Below the pieces are notes generated by a model. That model saw nothing but the letters and a program-made list of their open reading frames with translations, was not told the origin of the DNA and did not search any database. A stretch of DNA of 40,433 bases from positions 1 through 40,433 of the forward strand of contig CAJOMF010000010.1 in the NCBI GenBank assembly GCA_905235605.1. The letters are read 5' to 3'. The stretch's first letter is position 1. Each line of letters opens with the position of its first letter. The position numbers and the translations under genes are program-made. The DNA is from an uncultured bacterium. GTDB taxonomy: Bacteria; UBP6; UBA1177. Shown here in pieces: positions 25,821 through 34,320 of the stretch.

Positions 25821-26684
25821 TCTGAGCGTTTCCAATCCGCCGCCGTCGTCTTTATCCTGCGCTCTGCCTGAGCGTTCGGCGATCTTGGCGAACTTTCCGC
25901 TTTTGAGTTCTCCGATTATTTCAGAAACATTTTTTGCCGTGCTTTCGACAGGAAACGTGCACGGGTAGCAGCCGAGCGAGCGGTATCTTTTTCTCCCGCC
26001 GTGATCGTAGTAAAGCGAAACTGTCGGGATTTTTTCGCGCTCGATGTATTCCCAGATGTTGAGTTCCGTCCAGTCGAGAAGCGGATGGATGCGCAGGTGT
26101 GTGCCCGGCGCGAAATCGGTTTTGAACTGATTCCAGAACTCAGGCGGCTGGTCACCGATATTCCATTCATTCGATGCGTTGCGGGGCGAGAAGTAGCGTT
26201 CCTTCGAGCGGCTTCCTTCCTCGTCGCTCCTGATGCCCAGTATTATCGCGGTAAAAGCCTCATGTGATTTGTCAAGTTCGTAGCAGCCTTTCGCGTGGTT
26301 GAAAACGTATCTTCTGCCCGTGCCGTCGAGCGTTGCCTTGAGTGCCTGAGTCTTGAGATTGCGGCAGCACGTGATCCTGTCGGTGTTTCCGTCCGGGAAA
26401 GTCGCCTTCTGCGCGAGAGCTTCTTCGTTTACTCCGACTACCATGTTCAAGTGCCACTCTTTCGTGAGGCGGTCGCGGTATTCGATCATTTCGGGAATTT
26501 TGTAGTGCGTGTCGATGTGGATCAGAGGAAACGGAACGTGGCCGAAAAACGCCTTTTTCACGAGCCAGAGCAGAACAGTGCTGTCCTTGCCTATTGACCA
26601 GAGCATACCGAGATTTTTGAAATTCGCGTAAGATTCTCTGATGATGTGTATCGAAGTGGCTTCAAGCCGGTCAAGGTGTTCCAT
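25803..26684 (-). CDS. cysD: Sulfate adenylyltransferase subunit 2
   Basis: A 293-residue PP-loop enzyme that makes adenylylsulfate (APS) from ATP and sulfate, normally with the GTPase CysN. The PP-loop SIGKDST is at residues 30-36; RSLGCYPCTFPVES and the C-terminal ERSGRAQDKDDGGGLE match the CysD family. The ATG at 26684 is chosen because GGAGG precedes it; a longer frame reaches into the periodic repeat at 26751. No cysN, cysH or sulfate transporter lies in the window; the APS kinase cysC is about 8 kb away. In the same direction as the MBL hydrolase gene but about 100 bases apart. Confidence 0.93.
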   Translation of the reverse strand: MEHLDRLEATSIHIIRESYANFKNLGMLWSIGKDSTVLLWLVKKAFFGHVPFPLIHIDTHYKIPEMIEYRDRLTKEWHLNMVVGVNEEALAQKATFPDGNTDRITCCRNLKTQALKATLDGTGRRYVFNHAKGCYELDKSHEAFTAIILGIRSDEEGSRSKERYFSPRNASNEWNIGDQPPEFWNQFKTDFAPGTHLRIHPLLDWTELNIWEYIEREKIPTVSLYYDHGGRKRYRSLGCYPCTFPVESTAKNVSEIIGELKSGKFAKIAERSGRAQDKDDGGGLETLRKDGYM

Positions 26685-26750
26685 GCAGCCTCCAAAAAAC
26701 GGCGAATAGTAGCAAAAGATTTTTTTAAGTAAAATTTTGCCGCCGCCAAA

Positions 26751-26787
26751 ATATGTCGATATTTCGAGATCTCGATATATCGATATC
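26751..26787. repeat. 8-base periodic array, locus C
   Basis: Units ATATGTCG, ATATTTCG, AGATCTCG, ATATATCG, then ATATC. AT at positions 3-4 and CG at 7-8 hold in the first four. It lies between the cysD ribosome binding site and the stop codon of the MBL gene (26786-26788). The free bases are more AT-rich than at loci A and B, but the rule is the same. Confidence 0.75.
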
Positions 26788-27412
26788 AATGGAGGAAGGG
26801 ATTGAGCTTTTTTTCGAGGGAGATCGAGGTGTTTTCGTCGTGACCGGGATAAACAACGGTCTCGTCGGGAAGTGTCAGCAGTTTTGTTTTGATGCTTTCA
26901 ACTATTTTCCTGCCGTTGCCGCCTGGGAGATCGGTTCTTCCGATGCTGCTTCTGAAAAGGGTGTCGCCTGAAAAAAGAACGGGCTTACCTGAATTTTCAA
27001 TGTAGAAGCAGGTGCTTCCCGGTGTGTGACCTGGAGTGTGAAGGACTTTTATTTTCGTTCCGGCAAAGTCGAGCGTCATGCCGTCTTCGAGTTTGAGGGC
27101 TACTTTGCCTTTGAAAACGGAAGTCAGACCGAAATCTTCCGAAAGGTTGAGCTGCGGCGAATAGAGCCAGTCGTGTTCGAAAGTGCTGACGGCTGTTTTT
27201 GCATCCGGAAAAGCCTCAGAGATGTCATTCAGTCCGCCTATGTGGTCAAAATGTGCGTGCGTTAGAAGAATATAGCGCACATTGAAGTTTTTTGCGGCTC
27301 TTATTATTTTTTCTGCATTGCCGCCGGGGTCGATAATGAACGCTTCATCTGCTTCTGAAACGATGTAACAGTTAGCTCCGATGGGAGCGACGGGCATTTT
27401 CAGGATTTCCAT
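26786..27412 (-). CDS. MBL-fold metallo-hydrolase (glyoxalase II-like)
   Basis: A 208-residue metallo-beta-lactamase-fold hydrolase. The metal motif HAHFDH is at residues 52-57 (His52, His54, Asp56, His57), followed by VLHTPGHTPGSTCFY (third His) and LFSGDTLFRSSIGRTDLPGG (bridging Asp); the last His is in VYPGHDENTSI. This is the YcbL-type branch of the glyoxalase II group, acting on thioesters such as S-lactoylglutathione or other small substrates; the exact substrate is unknown. AAGGAGGT precedes the ATG, and a TATAAT-like box lies 28 bases upstream. Confidence 0.88.
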   Translation of the reverse strand: MEILKMPVAPIGANCYIVSEADEAFIIDPGGNAEKIIRAAKNFNVRYILLTHAHFDHIGGLNDISEAFPDAKTAVSTFEHDWLYSPQLNLSEDFGLTSVFKGKVALKLEDGMTLDFAGTKIKVLHTPGHTPGSTCFYIENSGKPVLFSGDTLFRSSIGRTDLPGGNGRKIVESIKTKLLTLPDETVVYPGHDENTSISLEKKLNPFLH

Positions 27413-27439
27413 TTTTACCTCCTTGGATCAAACCGGAAG

Positions 27440-27445
27440 ATTATA
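27440..27445 (-). promoter_or_regulatory. -10-like box before the MBL gene
   Basis: A perfect TATAAT on the minus strand, about 28 bases before the ATG at 27412. The matching -35 region is poor (TTTTAA-like). Confidence 0.35.
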
Positions 27446-27535
27446 CAGTGGTGGAGAAAAATTAAAATTTTTGAATGGCTTCTGGCCGCAAAAATCGAAA
27501 AATCTCATGTTTTCAGTGGATTGTGTTTAATTAAA

Positions 27536-27563
27536 TTGACAAAATAGCGTTTTTGCGTAGTAT
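27536..27563 (+). promoter_or_regulatory. Promoter-like site before the LysM gene
   Basis: TTGACA (27536-27541) and TAGTAT (27558-27563) are 16 bases apart, about 50 bases before the ATG at 27613. Confidence 0.6.
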
Positions 27564-27612
27564 GTCACGGCTATTTTTGTTTTGTCTTATGATTAAGATA
27601 TAGGAGTTCCCG

Positions 27613-28884
27613 ATGAAAACGATGATTTTTGCTTTCATTTTGATGTTTTCGGCTCTGATGTTTGCCGAAGAAGTTCCACCGGCAAGCGCGGAAGAAGTTC
27701 CGGTTCCCGATTTTATCAATCTCGACAATGTTGATCTCAATTCAGCTCCCGAAACTTACGAAGTCGTTCCCGGCGACACCCTTTGGGATATAAGCGAAAA
27801 AGAGCTCAAAAGCCCGTGGTACTGGCCGAAAGTATGGTCGCTTAACCCGCAGATCCAGAATCCTCACAGGATCTATCCCGGTGACAAAATTTCATTCCGT
27901 CAGAACGGTGAAATGATGATGCCCGGCGAAGAAGGAACAGGTGCAAACGGTGCGTACGGCGAGAACGGCGAAGAAGGCTACAGCGCTGAATATGAAGACG
28001 AAGGCGAGACCGATTCTCTTGCCCAGACAGGCAAGACACTTGATGCTACACCTGAAAACTACAAGAGTTTCGTAAAACTCGGCGGAAAATACAGAGTAGA
28101 CAGATTCAAACAGATCGATGACACGATTTTCGACGTTGTCCAGAAAGGTTTTGTCGGCAATACCGAAGAAGAGAAAATGGCGAAGATCGTCGCTTCATTC
28201 GAGCCGAAAGAGCTTCTTGCTACCGGCGACAACGTTTATGTCGAGCTTGGCGACGATGAAGAAGACGACAAGGATGAAGAGAAGAAAAAAGGCGGCAAAC
28301 CTCATTTCCAGATCGGCGACTACGTTGAAATAATCAATGTCAAGGAAAAAATCAAACATCCCGACACCGGTGACAAGATCGGTTCGATCGTCGATATAGT
28401 CGGCAGAGGCAAGGTCCTCGATATCGGCAAAAAGAAGAAAGACGATGACAAGGACGATAAGGACACTCAGATCGCGACAGTCAAGATCATAAAGGCTTAT
28501 GATGCGATCGAGCGCGGTTTCTATGTCCGCGAATACGTTGAAACGGAAGACAGCGTAAAGGTCACCGAACCGGCATCCGACATCAGGGCGAAGATCCTCA
28601 CCGGTTACGACCCGACTTTCTTCTACGGTCCTAATTTCATTGTTTATCTTGACAAAGGCAGCAACGACGGCGTTGAAAAAGGCGTTATGCTCTCTGTTTA
28701 CAGAAAGGGCGACGGTCTTAAGGAATTCGAAGGCAAATCTTCTCCGGCAGGACTTCCGTACGAAATGATCGGCGAGCTCGTAGTCGTTCAGGTTGCCGAA
28801 AAAACTTCAGTTGCGGTCATTACAAACAGCATCACGGCTCTCGAAGCCGGTGACACTGCGGTCTCAGGCGAGATTGAAGAATAA
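27613..28884 (+). CDS. Secreted LysM-domain protein
   Basis: A 423-residue protein with a signal peptide (about 1-18, FILMFSALMFAEE). One LysM peptidoglycan-binding domain spans residues 49-95 (YEVVPGDTLWDISEKELKSP ... NPHRIYPGDKISF), followed by an acidic linker, then a charged C-terminal region with DKDEEKKK and DKDDKDTQ tracts and a repeated beta-like pattern. This layout (LysM then long acidic/beta region) is common in envelope proteins of former Deltaproteobacteria. It likely stays attached to the cell wall. The histidine kinase gene starts inside its last codons. Confidence 0.83.
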   Translation: MKTMIFAFILMFSALMFAEEVPPASAEEVPVPDFINLDNVDLNSAPETYEVVPGDTLWDISEKELKSPWYWPKVWSLNPQIQNPHRIYPGDKISFRQNGEMMMPGEEGTGANGAYGENGEEGYSAEYEDEGETDSLAQTGKTLDATPENYKSFVKLGGKYRVDRFKQIDDTIFDVVQKGFVGNTEEEKMAKIVASFEPKELLATGDNVYVELGDDEEDDKDEEKKKGGKPHFQIGDYVEIINVKEKIKHPDTGDKIGSIVDIVGRGKVLDIGKKKKDDDKDDKDTQIATVKIIKAYDAIERGFYVREYVETEDSVKVTEPASDIRAKILTGYDPTFFYGPNFIVYLDKGSNDGVEKGVMLSVYRKGDGLKEFEGKSSPAGLPYEMIGELVVVQVAEKTSVAVITNSITALEAGDTAVSGEIEE

Positions 28885-30565
28885 GTTTCTGATTTTTTTA
28901 CCTCTTTTATTTTCTTTTTTCCTGTTTCTTTTTGTCTGTTTCAATTTTACCGATTCAAACGTTCCCGGTAACGTGATAGAGAAAGAGAGTTCTTTTTTTG
29001 CCGATGCCGGAAGTTTCAAGGCTGATCTCGACTCTCTCGACAGTTTGGCAGCCATGTATGAAAAGTCGGAAGAAAACGCTCTTACCGCGGATTTCATGCA
29101 GGCGGTGATTCAGTCTGTAATAAGCAGGAATGCTGCGTTCATAAAGAGTGAAAGCGGAGATTATCTTGCATCGAGGATCGAAGATTTTGCGGCAAAAATT
29201 GCAGCAAAGGGCGGCGAGCTTACAGATGCTTCCGCGGAGGAAAAAACGCAGATAACTGCGGCTCTGCGCAGCGATATTTCAACTTTAAAAGGTTTGATCG
29301 GGCTTTCGGTACGTCAGAAATCAGCTCTTTTGAAATACAGCTATTTCGTGTGGCAGGATTTTATCAACAAAACCGTTGTAGCTGTTTCGGCGCTGTTTTC
29401 TCTGATGACCCTGATCCTTACGATCCTTCTTTTGAAAAAGAGGAAAAATGTCTCGAAGCTCCTTTCTTTGATAGGTCCGGGGGCAAACGCTTCGGTTGAA
29501 GACGCGGCGGAAGAGATCAAAAGGCTGACCGGTGCAAAAAGCGCGGAACTTGATGAACTCGGAAAGAAATTTGCCCGCGAACAGATCGTCGGAAAGAGAA
29601 AGGAGGATCTTCTCAACGCCATTCCGGAAGGACTTTCGGCGGCAGCTTCCGGGCGCGTTACTTTCGTGAATAAAACGATGAAGGACTGGTTCGGCGTGGA
29701 CGGGTCGTTTATCGGCGAAGAGATGGAAACTGTTTTCGGCAAAGTCGGAACAGACGGTGCTGAGGGCAAATTCACAAACGGCGAAGAGACTTATCAGCTT
29801 TCGGTTTCTCAGGGACAGAACGAGACTTTTTATATTATAAGGAATATTACGAAGTCTGAGGAACTTTCGAGCAAACTGCTCAATTCCGAGCGTCTCGCTT
29901 CGATCGGCGAAATGGCGGCGCGCATCACCCACGAAATCAGAAATCCGCTTAACACGATCAAGATGAATAGTGACTATCTGCTTGAAAATATAGACAAAAC
30001 TAAACTGGAAGAAAAGAAACAGCTCCTTTCTCTGGTTGTAAACGAAGTCGAGCGTCTTGAGCAGATCACGGACAAGTATATGGGAATGGTGAACTACAAC
30101 AGAAACGGAGAGAATGAAACCGGAGTTTCAGTTCCGGCGGATCTAGTCGAATTCCTTTCTTTTCATCTTCCGGAACTCAAAAAGAGAAATATCGAACTTA
30201 CTGTCGGTAAAAGCGAGCCTGTTTCGATCTCGATTTCGCTTTCATCGTTCAAGGAAATCATGCTGAATTTGCTGAAAAACGCATGGGAAGAGCTTGAAAA
30301 CGGCGGAAAAATAGCTGTGAATATCGGTAGGAACGGTAATTTTGCGGTCATTTCTGTCGAAGATTCAGGCAGAGGTATCCCGCAGAGCGAACGCGAAGTG
30401 ATTTTCAAAAACTTCTATACCAACAAACCGGGCGGCACCGGAATAGGCTTGAGCCATTCGAGAAAACTTGCTGCCGAAGCCGGCGGAAAACTCTATGCCG
30501 GAGATTCCGGACTCGGCGGAGCGGCATTATTTCTTGAGATCCCGATAAAAAGGAAGCAGGCTTGA
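28874..30565 (+). CDS. Sensor histidine kinase (NtrB-like)
   Basis: A 563-residue two-component sensor. An N-terminal helix (FLIFLPLLFSFFLFLFVCFNF) and a second near residue 170 (VVAVSALFSLMTLILTILLL) bracket a periplasmic domain of about 140 residues. A PAS-like region follows (LNAIPEGLSAAASGRVTFVN), then the H-box THEIRNPLN with His353, N-box NLLKNAWEEL and G-boxes VEDSGRGIP and GGTGIGLSHS. The start is taken as TTG at 28874, which gives a membrane helix right away, has AGGCGAG before it and overlaps the LysM stop by 11 bases; no ATG gives a sensible N-terminus. No response regulator is adjacent. Confidence 0.85.
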   Translation: MKNKFLIFLPLLFSFFLFLFVCFNFTDSNVPGNVIEKESSFFADAGSFKADLDSLDSLAAMYEKSEENALTADFMQAVIQSVISRNAAFIKSESGDYLASRIEDFAAKIAAKGGELTDASAEEKTQITAALRSDISTLKGLIGLSVRQKSALLKYSYFVWQDFINKTVVAVSALFSLMTLILTILLLKKRKNVSKLLSLIGPGANASVEDAAEEIKRLTGAKSAELDELGKKFAREQIVGKRKEDLLNAIPEGLSAAASGRVTFVNKTMKDWFGVDGSFIGEEMETVFGKVGTDGAEGKFTNGEETYQLSVSQGQNETFYIIRNITKSEELSSKLLNSERLASIGEMAARITHEIRNPLNTIKMNSDYLLENIDKTKLEEKKQLLSLVVNEVERLEQITDKYMGMVNYNRNGENETGVSVPADLVEFLSFHLPELKKRNIELTVGKSEPVSISISLSSFKEIMLNLLKNAWEELENGGKIAVNIGRNGNFAVISVEDSGRGIPQSEREVIFKNFYTNKPGGTGIGLSHSRKLAAEAGGKLYAGDSGLGGAALFLEIPIKRKQA

Positions 30566-30651
30566 ATTATTATTCAAATCACTTTTTTGATTGCATAAAA
30601 TCAATTTATTTATAAAATATTCCGGTATTTTATTGCTGTTTGGAGGCAGAA

Positions 30652-32235
30652 ATGAAGAAAATCGCTTTTATGTCCATTATGTTTTTGTCGCTGGTTTTTA
30701 TGATTTCATGCGGCAGCGGAGACGAAGACTGTGAGCAGAACGAAGACTGCGGCAACGGTTTTATCTGTGATCAGAGTTTAGGTAAGTGTGTGCCGGAAAA
30801 CGCTCAGGGAGATGCGGGAAAAACTGACGGGAACGATGACGGCAGTACTCACGAAGGTGAAACTCAGGATAGAGACAATACTGCTCCTGCGGTTTCTGAT
30901 GACGATGTGGATAACACTTCAGGCGGCATATACGTTACGTGTACTCCAGGAGAAACCCGTCCGTGTTACGAAGGTCCGAGCGGTACGGAAGGTGTCGGTA
31001 TATGCAAAGCCGGTCATGCCGAGTGTGTTGAAGACGGAACTGACTGGAGCGAGTGCAGGGATCAGGTTCTGCCGAGAGCCGAAATCTGCAGTGACGGCAT
31101 AGATCAGGACTGCGACGGAAGCGACCTGACTCCAGAAACTGCCGAGGATATCGACGGCGATGGCTATACCTACTGTAACGGTGACTGCTGCGAGACCAGC
31201 TGGGACTGCGCTGCCGATCCTGCAAAAGTCAATCCTTCTTCGTATGAAGTGCAGATGAACGGTGTTGACGACAACTGTGACGGTCATATCGATGAATCGG
31301 TTTCACCGTGTGATACCGGTATTATGACTGAAACGACGGATCCGATGGATATGGCGCAGTCGATCGATCTTTGCCCGGTGGTTGACGACAAATCATTCGG
31401 TGTCGTAAGTGCGAAACTGCTTTTCCCTGACGGAACGGAAGGCGAGATCCCGGCCCAGCAGCATGCTGTCCTTACCGGTTACGGCAATGTTCTGAAGCCG
31501 AAAGCAGGAATGTCGTTCCTTGCTTTTTCAACAGGTAAGGTAACTGCCGGTCAGGATGAATTTTCAGTCGATAACGGAACTTCGAGTGATGCTCCGGCGG
31601 ACTGGTTTAGTGCTAACGGCGGATCAAGTTTCCCGGATTCGCCTGCATGCAGCGGGCTTATGCAGCAGAGTGACCCCGGCAAGCCGCCGGTAAACGATCC
31701 TGTAATGCTCGAGCTTGTGATCCGCGCTCCGAAAAACGCCGAGGCTTTCGGTCTGGGTGTTTACTACATCAGTAGCGAGTTCCCGACGTATGTCTGCCAG
31801 TACAATGACTTTTTCGTCATGCTTCTCGACAGCGCGTTCACGTCCAGCGATCCGACGCTCCAGAATCCGGCTGACAAAAACATCGCGATGGACAGCCTCG
31901 GTAATCCGCTCGGCATAAACCTTGCAAAATCGGGACTTTTCAATGTCTGCTGTCCCAGAAACGCTTATCCGAGCTGTCAGGGTGACGATGAGCTCAAGGG
32001 AACTCCTTTCACACCGAACCAGTGCCCCGGCGGCGTGATCGGCGCTGTCACTATGGAAAATGCCCACGGTGCAACGGGCTGGCTTGAAGTCAGAGGCAAC
32101 ATCGTTCCCGGCGAAGAGTTCAAACTCAGAATGGCGATCTGGGACACAAACGACCATGTTCTCGACAGCATGGTTCTCATAGACAATTTCCAGTGGTATG
32201 AAGTTGCGGGCAAACCTGGTATCGCTCCGAAATAA
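30652..32235 (+). CDS. MopE-type Asp/Cys motif lipoprotein with anchor-L-like domain
   Basis: A 527-residue lipoprotein with lipobox MISC (Cys20). After an EGF-like Cys-rich piece (CEQNEDCGNGFICDQSLGKC) and an Asp-rich stalk come two MopE-type putative metal-binding motifs: CSDGIDQDCDGSDL and MNGVDDNCDGHIDE, between them DIDGDGYTYCNGDCCE. The C-terminal half (from about residue 230) with GYGNVLKPKAGMSFLAFSTG, VYYISSEFPTYVCQYNDFFV and MVLIDNFQW resembles choice-of-anchor-L domains. Start at 30652 because GGAGG precedes it. Such proteins are typical of Myxococcota surfaces; no enzymatic function is evident. A promoter could lie near 30587-30616 but is not clear. Confidence 0.8.
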   Translation: MKKIAFMSIMFLSLVFMISCGSGDEDCEQNEDCGNGFICDQSLGKCVPENAQGDAGKTDGNDDGSTHEGETQDRDNTAPAVSDDDVDNTSGGIYVTCTPGETRPCYEGPSGTEGVGICKAGHAECVEDGTDWSECRDQVLPRAEICSDGIDQDCDGSDLTPETAEDIDGDGYTYCNGDCCETSWDCAADPAKVNPSSYEVQMNGVDDNCDGHIDESVSPCDTGIMTETTDPMDMAQSIDLCPVVDDKSFGVVSAKLLFPDGTEGEIPAQQHAVLTGYGNVLKPKAGMSFLAFSTGKVTAGQDEFSVDNGTSSDAPADWFSANGGSSFPDSPACSGLMQQSDPGKPPVNDPVMLELVIRAPKNAEAFGLGVYYISSEFPTYVCQYNDFFVMLLDSAFTSSDPTLQNPADKNIAMDSLGNPLGINLAKSGLFNVCCPRNAYPSCQGDDELKGTPFTPNQCPGGVIGAVTMENAHGATGWLEVRGNIVPGEEFKLRMAIWDTNDHVLDSMVLIDNFQWYEVAGKPGIAPK

Positions 32236-32240
32236 ACAAT

Positions 32241-32265
32241 AAGACGTGTAAGTTCTCGTCTCTAC
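32241..32265. repeat. Degenerate palindrome half before folP
   Basis: AAGACG at the left and CGTCTCTAC at the right form a weak 5-bp hairpin and share the CGTCTCTAC / GTCTCTAC end with the palindrome before guaB (20441-20469). It also lies just ahead of a TTGACT promoter box. Confidence 0.4.
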
Positions 32266-32278
32266 AAATTTCATTCAT

Positions 32279-32306
32279 TTGACTTGTTCAGTTTAACTCG
32301 TAAAAT
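32279..32306 (+). promoter_or_regulatory. Promoter-like site before folP
   Basis: TTGACT (32279-32284) and TAAAAT (32301-32306) are 16 bases apart; the same two hexamers and spacing as the guaB promoter. Confidence 0.6.
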
Positions 32307-32332
32307 TCTGTGGTTATTTTTTTGAGGCTCAG

Positions 32333-33526
32333 ATGCAGGTCTTTCCTTTCAATGTTAATGATGAAGAATATGAATCGCTGATGAAGAAAATCGGGGTCTC
32401 CGAAGTCGGAACGGCGATCATGCGCGGACGTTTTTCGGTAAAGACTTTCATGGTTTCCGATATTTCTACTCCGGCGGCTAACGTCGTGAAGCAGGAAGTC
32501 CTCTCTTTGGGCGGTGAGGCTGCCGTTCCGGCTCATGCGGTCAACTGTTCTCAACCGAAAAGCAGTTTTATTTTTTCACTTCGCAGCGATCTAATCTCAG
32601 ATTTTGTTACGCGGATGAAGGCTCAGTGCTGGAAGCTGCCGCAGGTCGCAGATTTTGTCGAAAAATTCTGCAAAGCACGTGCTCCGTGGTTTTCTTTTTC
32701 ATATCCCGGGATCGATACAGCGCGCCCGAATATTATGGGGATACTCAACGTAACTCCTGATTCTTTTTCGGACGGCGGAAGCTGGACGACTCTCGAAGCT
32801 GCGCTGAGGCACGCTGAAACGATGCTCGAAGATGGCGCTGATATCATCGATGTCGGTGGAGAATCGACCCGTCCGGGATCCGTTGCAGTCGATGCCGAAA
32901 CGGAAAAACAGCGCGTCATTCCGGTGATAAAAGAGATAAAAAAGTGCTTTCCGAAAGCTGTGATTTCGGTCGATACGGTGAAAAGTTCCGTTGCCGACGC
33001 CGCAGTGAATGCGGGAGCAGAGATAATAAACGACGTCAGCGGTCTCACTTTTGATCCTGAAATGGCTTCGGTCTGCGCTGCCGCTCAAAAACCTGTCGTC
33101 ATCGGCCACATCAAAGGGCTCCCGAAAGATATGCAGCTTTCTCCGTACTATGACGATCTTTTTAAAGAAATGCTCGATTTCTTCGACAGCTCACGCGAAA
33201 TGCTGCTTGCAAAAGGGTTTGACGAAAAGCTCATCATGCTTGATCCCGGGATCGGTTTCGGCAAAACTCTGGAACACAATTTAGCGATAATCAGACATCT
33301 TGAAGTTTTTCATGCATTCCTTGAACCAGTTATGGTCGGAGTGAGCCGCAAAAGCATGATCGGAGCAGTCACCGGAAGGAAAAATCCGCTCGAAAGACTT
33401 GCGGGAACGGTCGCGCTCAACACCATAGCACTTGAAAAAGGCGCCGCGGTGATCAGAGTCCACGATGTCAAAGAGGCAAAAGATACTTTGGAAATATTCA
33501 ACGCTTTAAAGGAGCAGTCATGTTAA
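32333..33526 (+). CDS. folP: Dihydropteroate synthase with N-terminal extension
   Basis: A 397-residue enzyme that joins p-aminobenzoate to 6-hydroxymethyl-dihydropterin diphosphate in folate synthesis. The TIM-barrel core begins near residue 133: NIMGILNVTPDSFSDGGSW, then DGADIIDVGGESTRPGS, INDVSGL, MLDPGIGFGKTLEHN and GVSRKSMIGAVTG. About 130 residues precede the core; bacterial folP is usually about 280 aa, so this is an added N-terminal domain of unknown role, as seen in several anaerobe and archaeal relatives. GAGG precedes the ATG. The end overlaps cdaA by 7 bases. Confidence 0.93.
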   Translation: MQVFPFNVNDEEYESLMKKIGVSEVGTAIMRGRFSVKTFMVSDISTPAANVVKQEVLSLGGEAAVPAHAVNCSQPKSSFIFSLRSDLISDFVTRMKAQCWKLPQVADFVEKFCKARAPWFSFSYPGIDTARPNIMGILNVTPDSFSDGGSWTTLEAALRHAETMLEDGADIIDVGGESTRPGSVAVDAETEKQRVIPVIKEIKKCFPKAVISVDTVKSSVADAAVNAGAEIINDVSGLTFDPEMASVCAAAQKPVVIGHIKGLPKDMQLSPYYDDLFKEMLDFFDSSREMLLAKGFDEKLIMLDPGIGFGKTLEHNLAIIRHLEVFHAFLEPVMVGVSRKSMIGAVTGRKNPLERLAGTVALNTIALEKGAAVIRVHDVKEAKDTLEIFNALKEQSC

Positions 33527-34311
33527 CTTTTTCTGAATTTCTGCTGGCTGTCGCGGGAAGCGATTCAGTTCCGCTTTTCATTTTCAAGGCGGCAGTCGAT
33601 TTCTGCTGCATCTACTTCATTTTTTATCTCTTTTTTGTCGAGATCAAGGACAGTAAATCGGTTAGGGTAACGGTCGGGTTTGCCCTTCTCGCCCTTTTCT
33701 ACGTTTTTGCGCGGATCTTCGATCTTGCCGGGATCACCTGGTTCCTCGGGAATTTCTTTGTCTATGCACCGGTGCTGATAATTGTCGTTTTCCGTAATGA
33801 AATCAAGAACATGCTTGCTTCGATGAGTATCGTTAGCGTTAATGTGAAGCAGGATGAATATTCCGGCGAGGAGGATGTCATAAGCCACATCGCGAACGCC
33901 ATGGACTATCTTGCTTCAGTCCGCGAGGGCGCGCTTGTCGTCATCATGCCTTCGACCGATGCAAAACTCGGTGCTATCGCAGAAGGGACGGAGATCGATT
34001 CGCTCATTACGAGAGAACTTCTGCTTACGATTTTCAAGAAAAACTCTCCTCTTCACGACGGTGCGGTAATCATCAAAAACAGAAGGATTTCAAGGGCTTC
34101 GGTATTTTTCTCGCTCAGCACGAACCCCGACATCGACCCGAACTTCGGAACGAGACACAGAGCAGCTTACGGTATCAGCGAGAAAGTTCCTGACGCGCTC
34201 GTCATCGTTGTCAGCGAGGAGAGAGGCGAAATTTCGCTCCTTCACGGCGGAAGGATAACGCGTGATCTCAGCAAGGACGCGCTCAAACAGCAGCTCGCAA
34301 ACAGACTTTAG
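33520..34311 (+). CDS. cdaA: Diadenylate cyclase CdaA
   Basis: A 263-residue membrane enzyme that makes c-di-AMP from two ATP. Three helices near residues 20-40, 50-68 and 73-91 anchor it. The DAC domain (about 100-255) carries both catalytic motifs: DGA at 180-182 in NSPLHDGAVII and RHR at 212-214 in FGTRHRAAYG. Length and layout match CdaA/DacA. Overlaps folP by 7 bases and is followed by the YbbR-like regulator gene after 9 bases, the standard cdaA-cdaR pairing. Confidence 0.95.
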   Translation: MLTFSEFLLAVAGSDSVPLFIFKAAVDFCCIYFIFYLFFVEIKDSKSVRVTVGFALLALFYVFARIFDLAGITWFLGNFFVYAPVLIIVVFRNEIKNMLASMSIVSVNVKQDEYSGEEDVISHIANAMDYLASVREGALVVIMPSTDAKLGAIAEGTEIDSLITRELLLTIFKKNSPLHDGAVIIKNRRISRASVFFSLSTNPDIDPNFGTRHRAAYGISEKVPDALVIVVSEERGEISLLHGGRITRDLSKDALKQQLANRL

Positions 34312-34320
34312 GAGATCCCC

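Noticed and set aside
28793-28873. Earlier ATG for the histidine kinase
   Set aside because: It would overlap the LysM gene by about 90 bases and give a basic N-terminus unlike the family.
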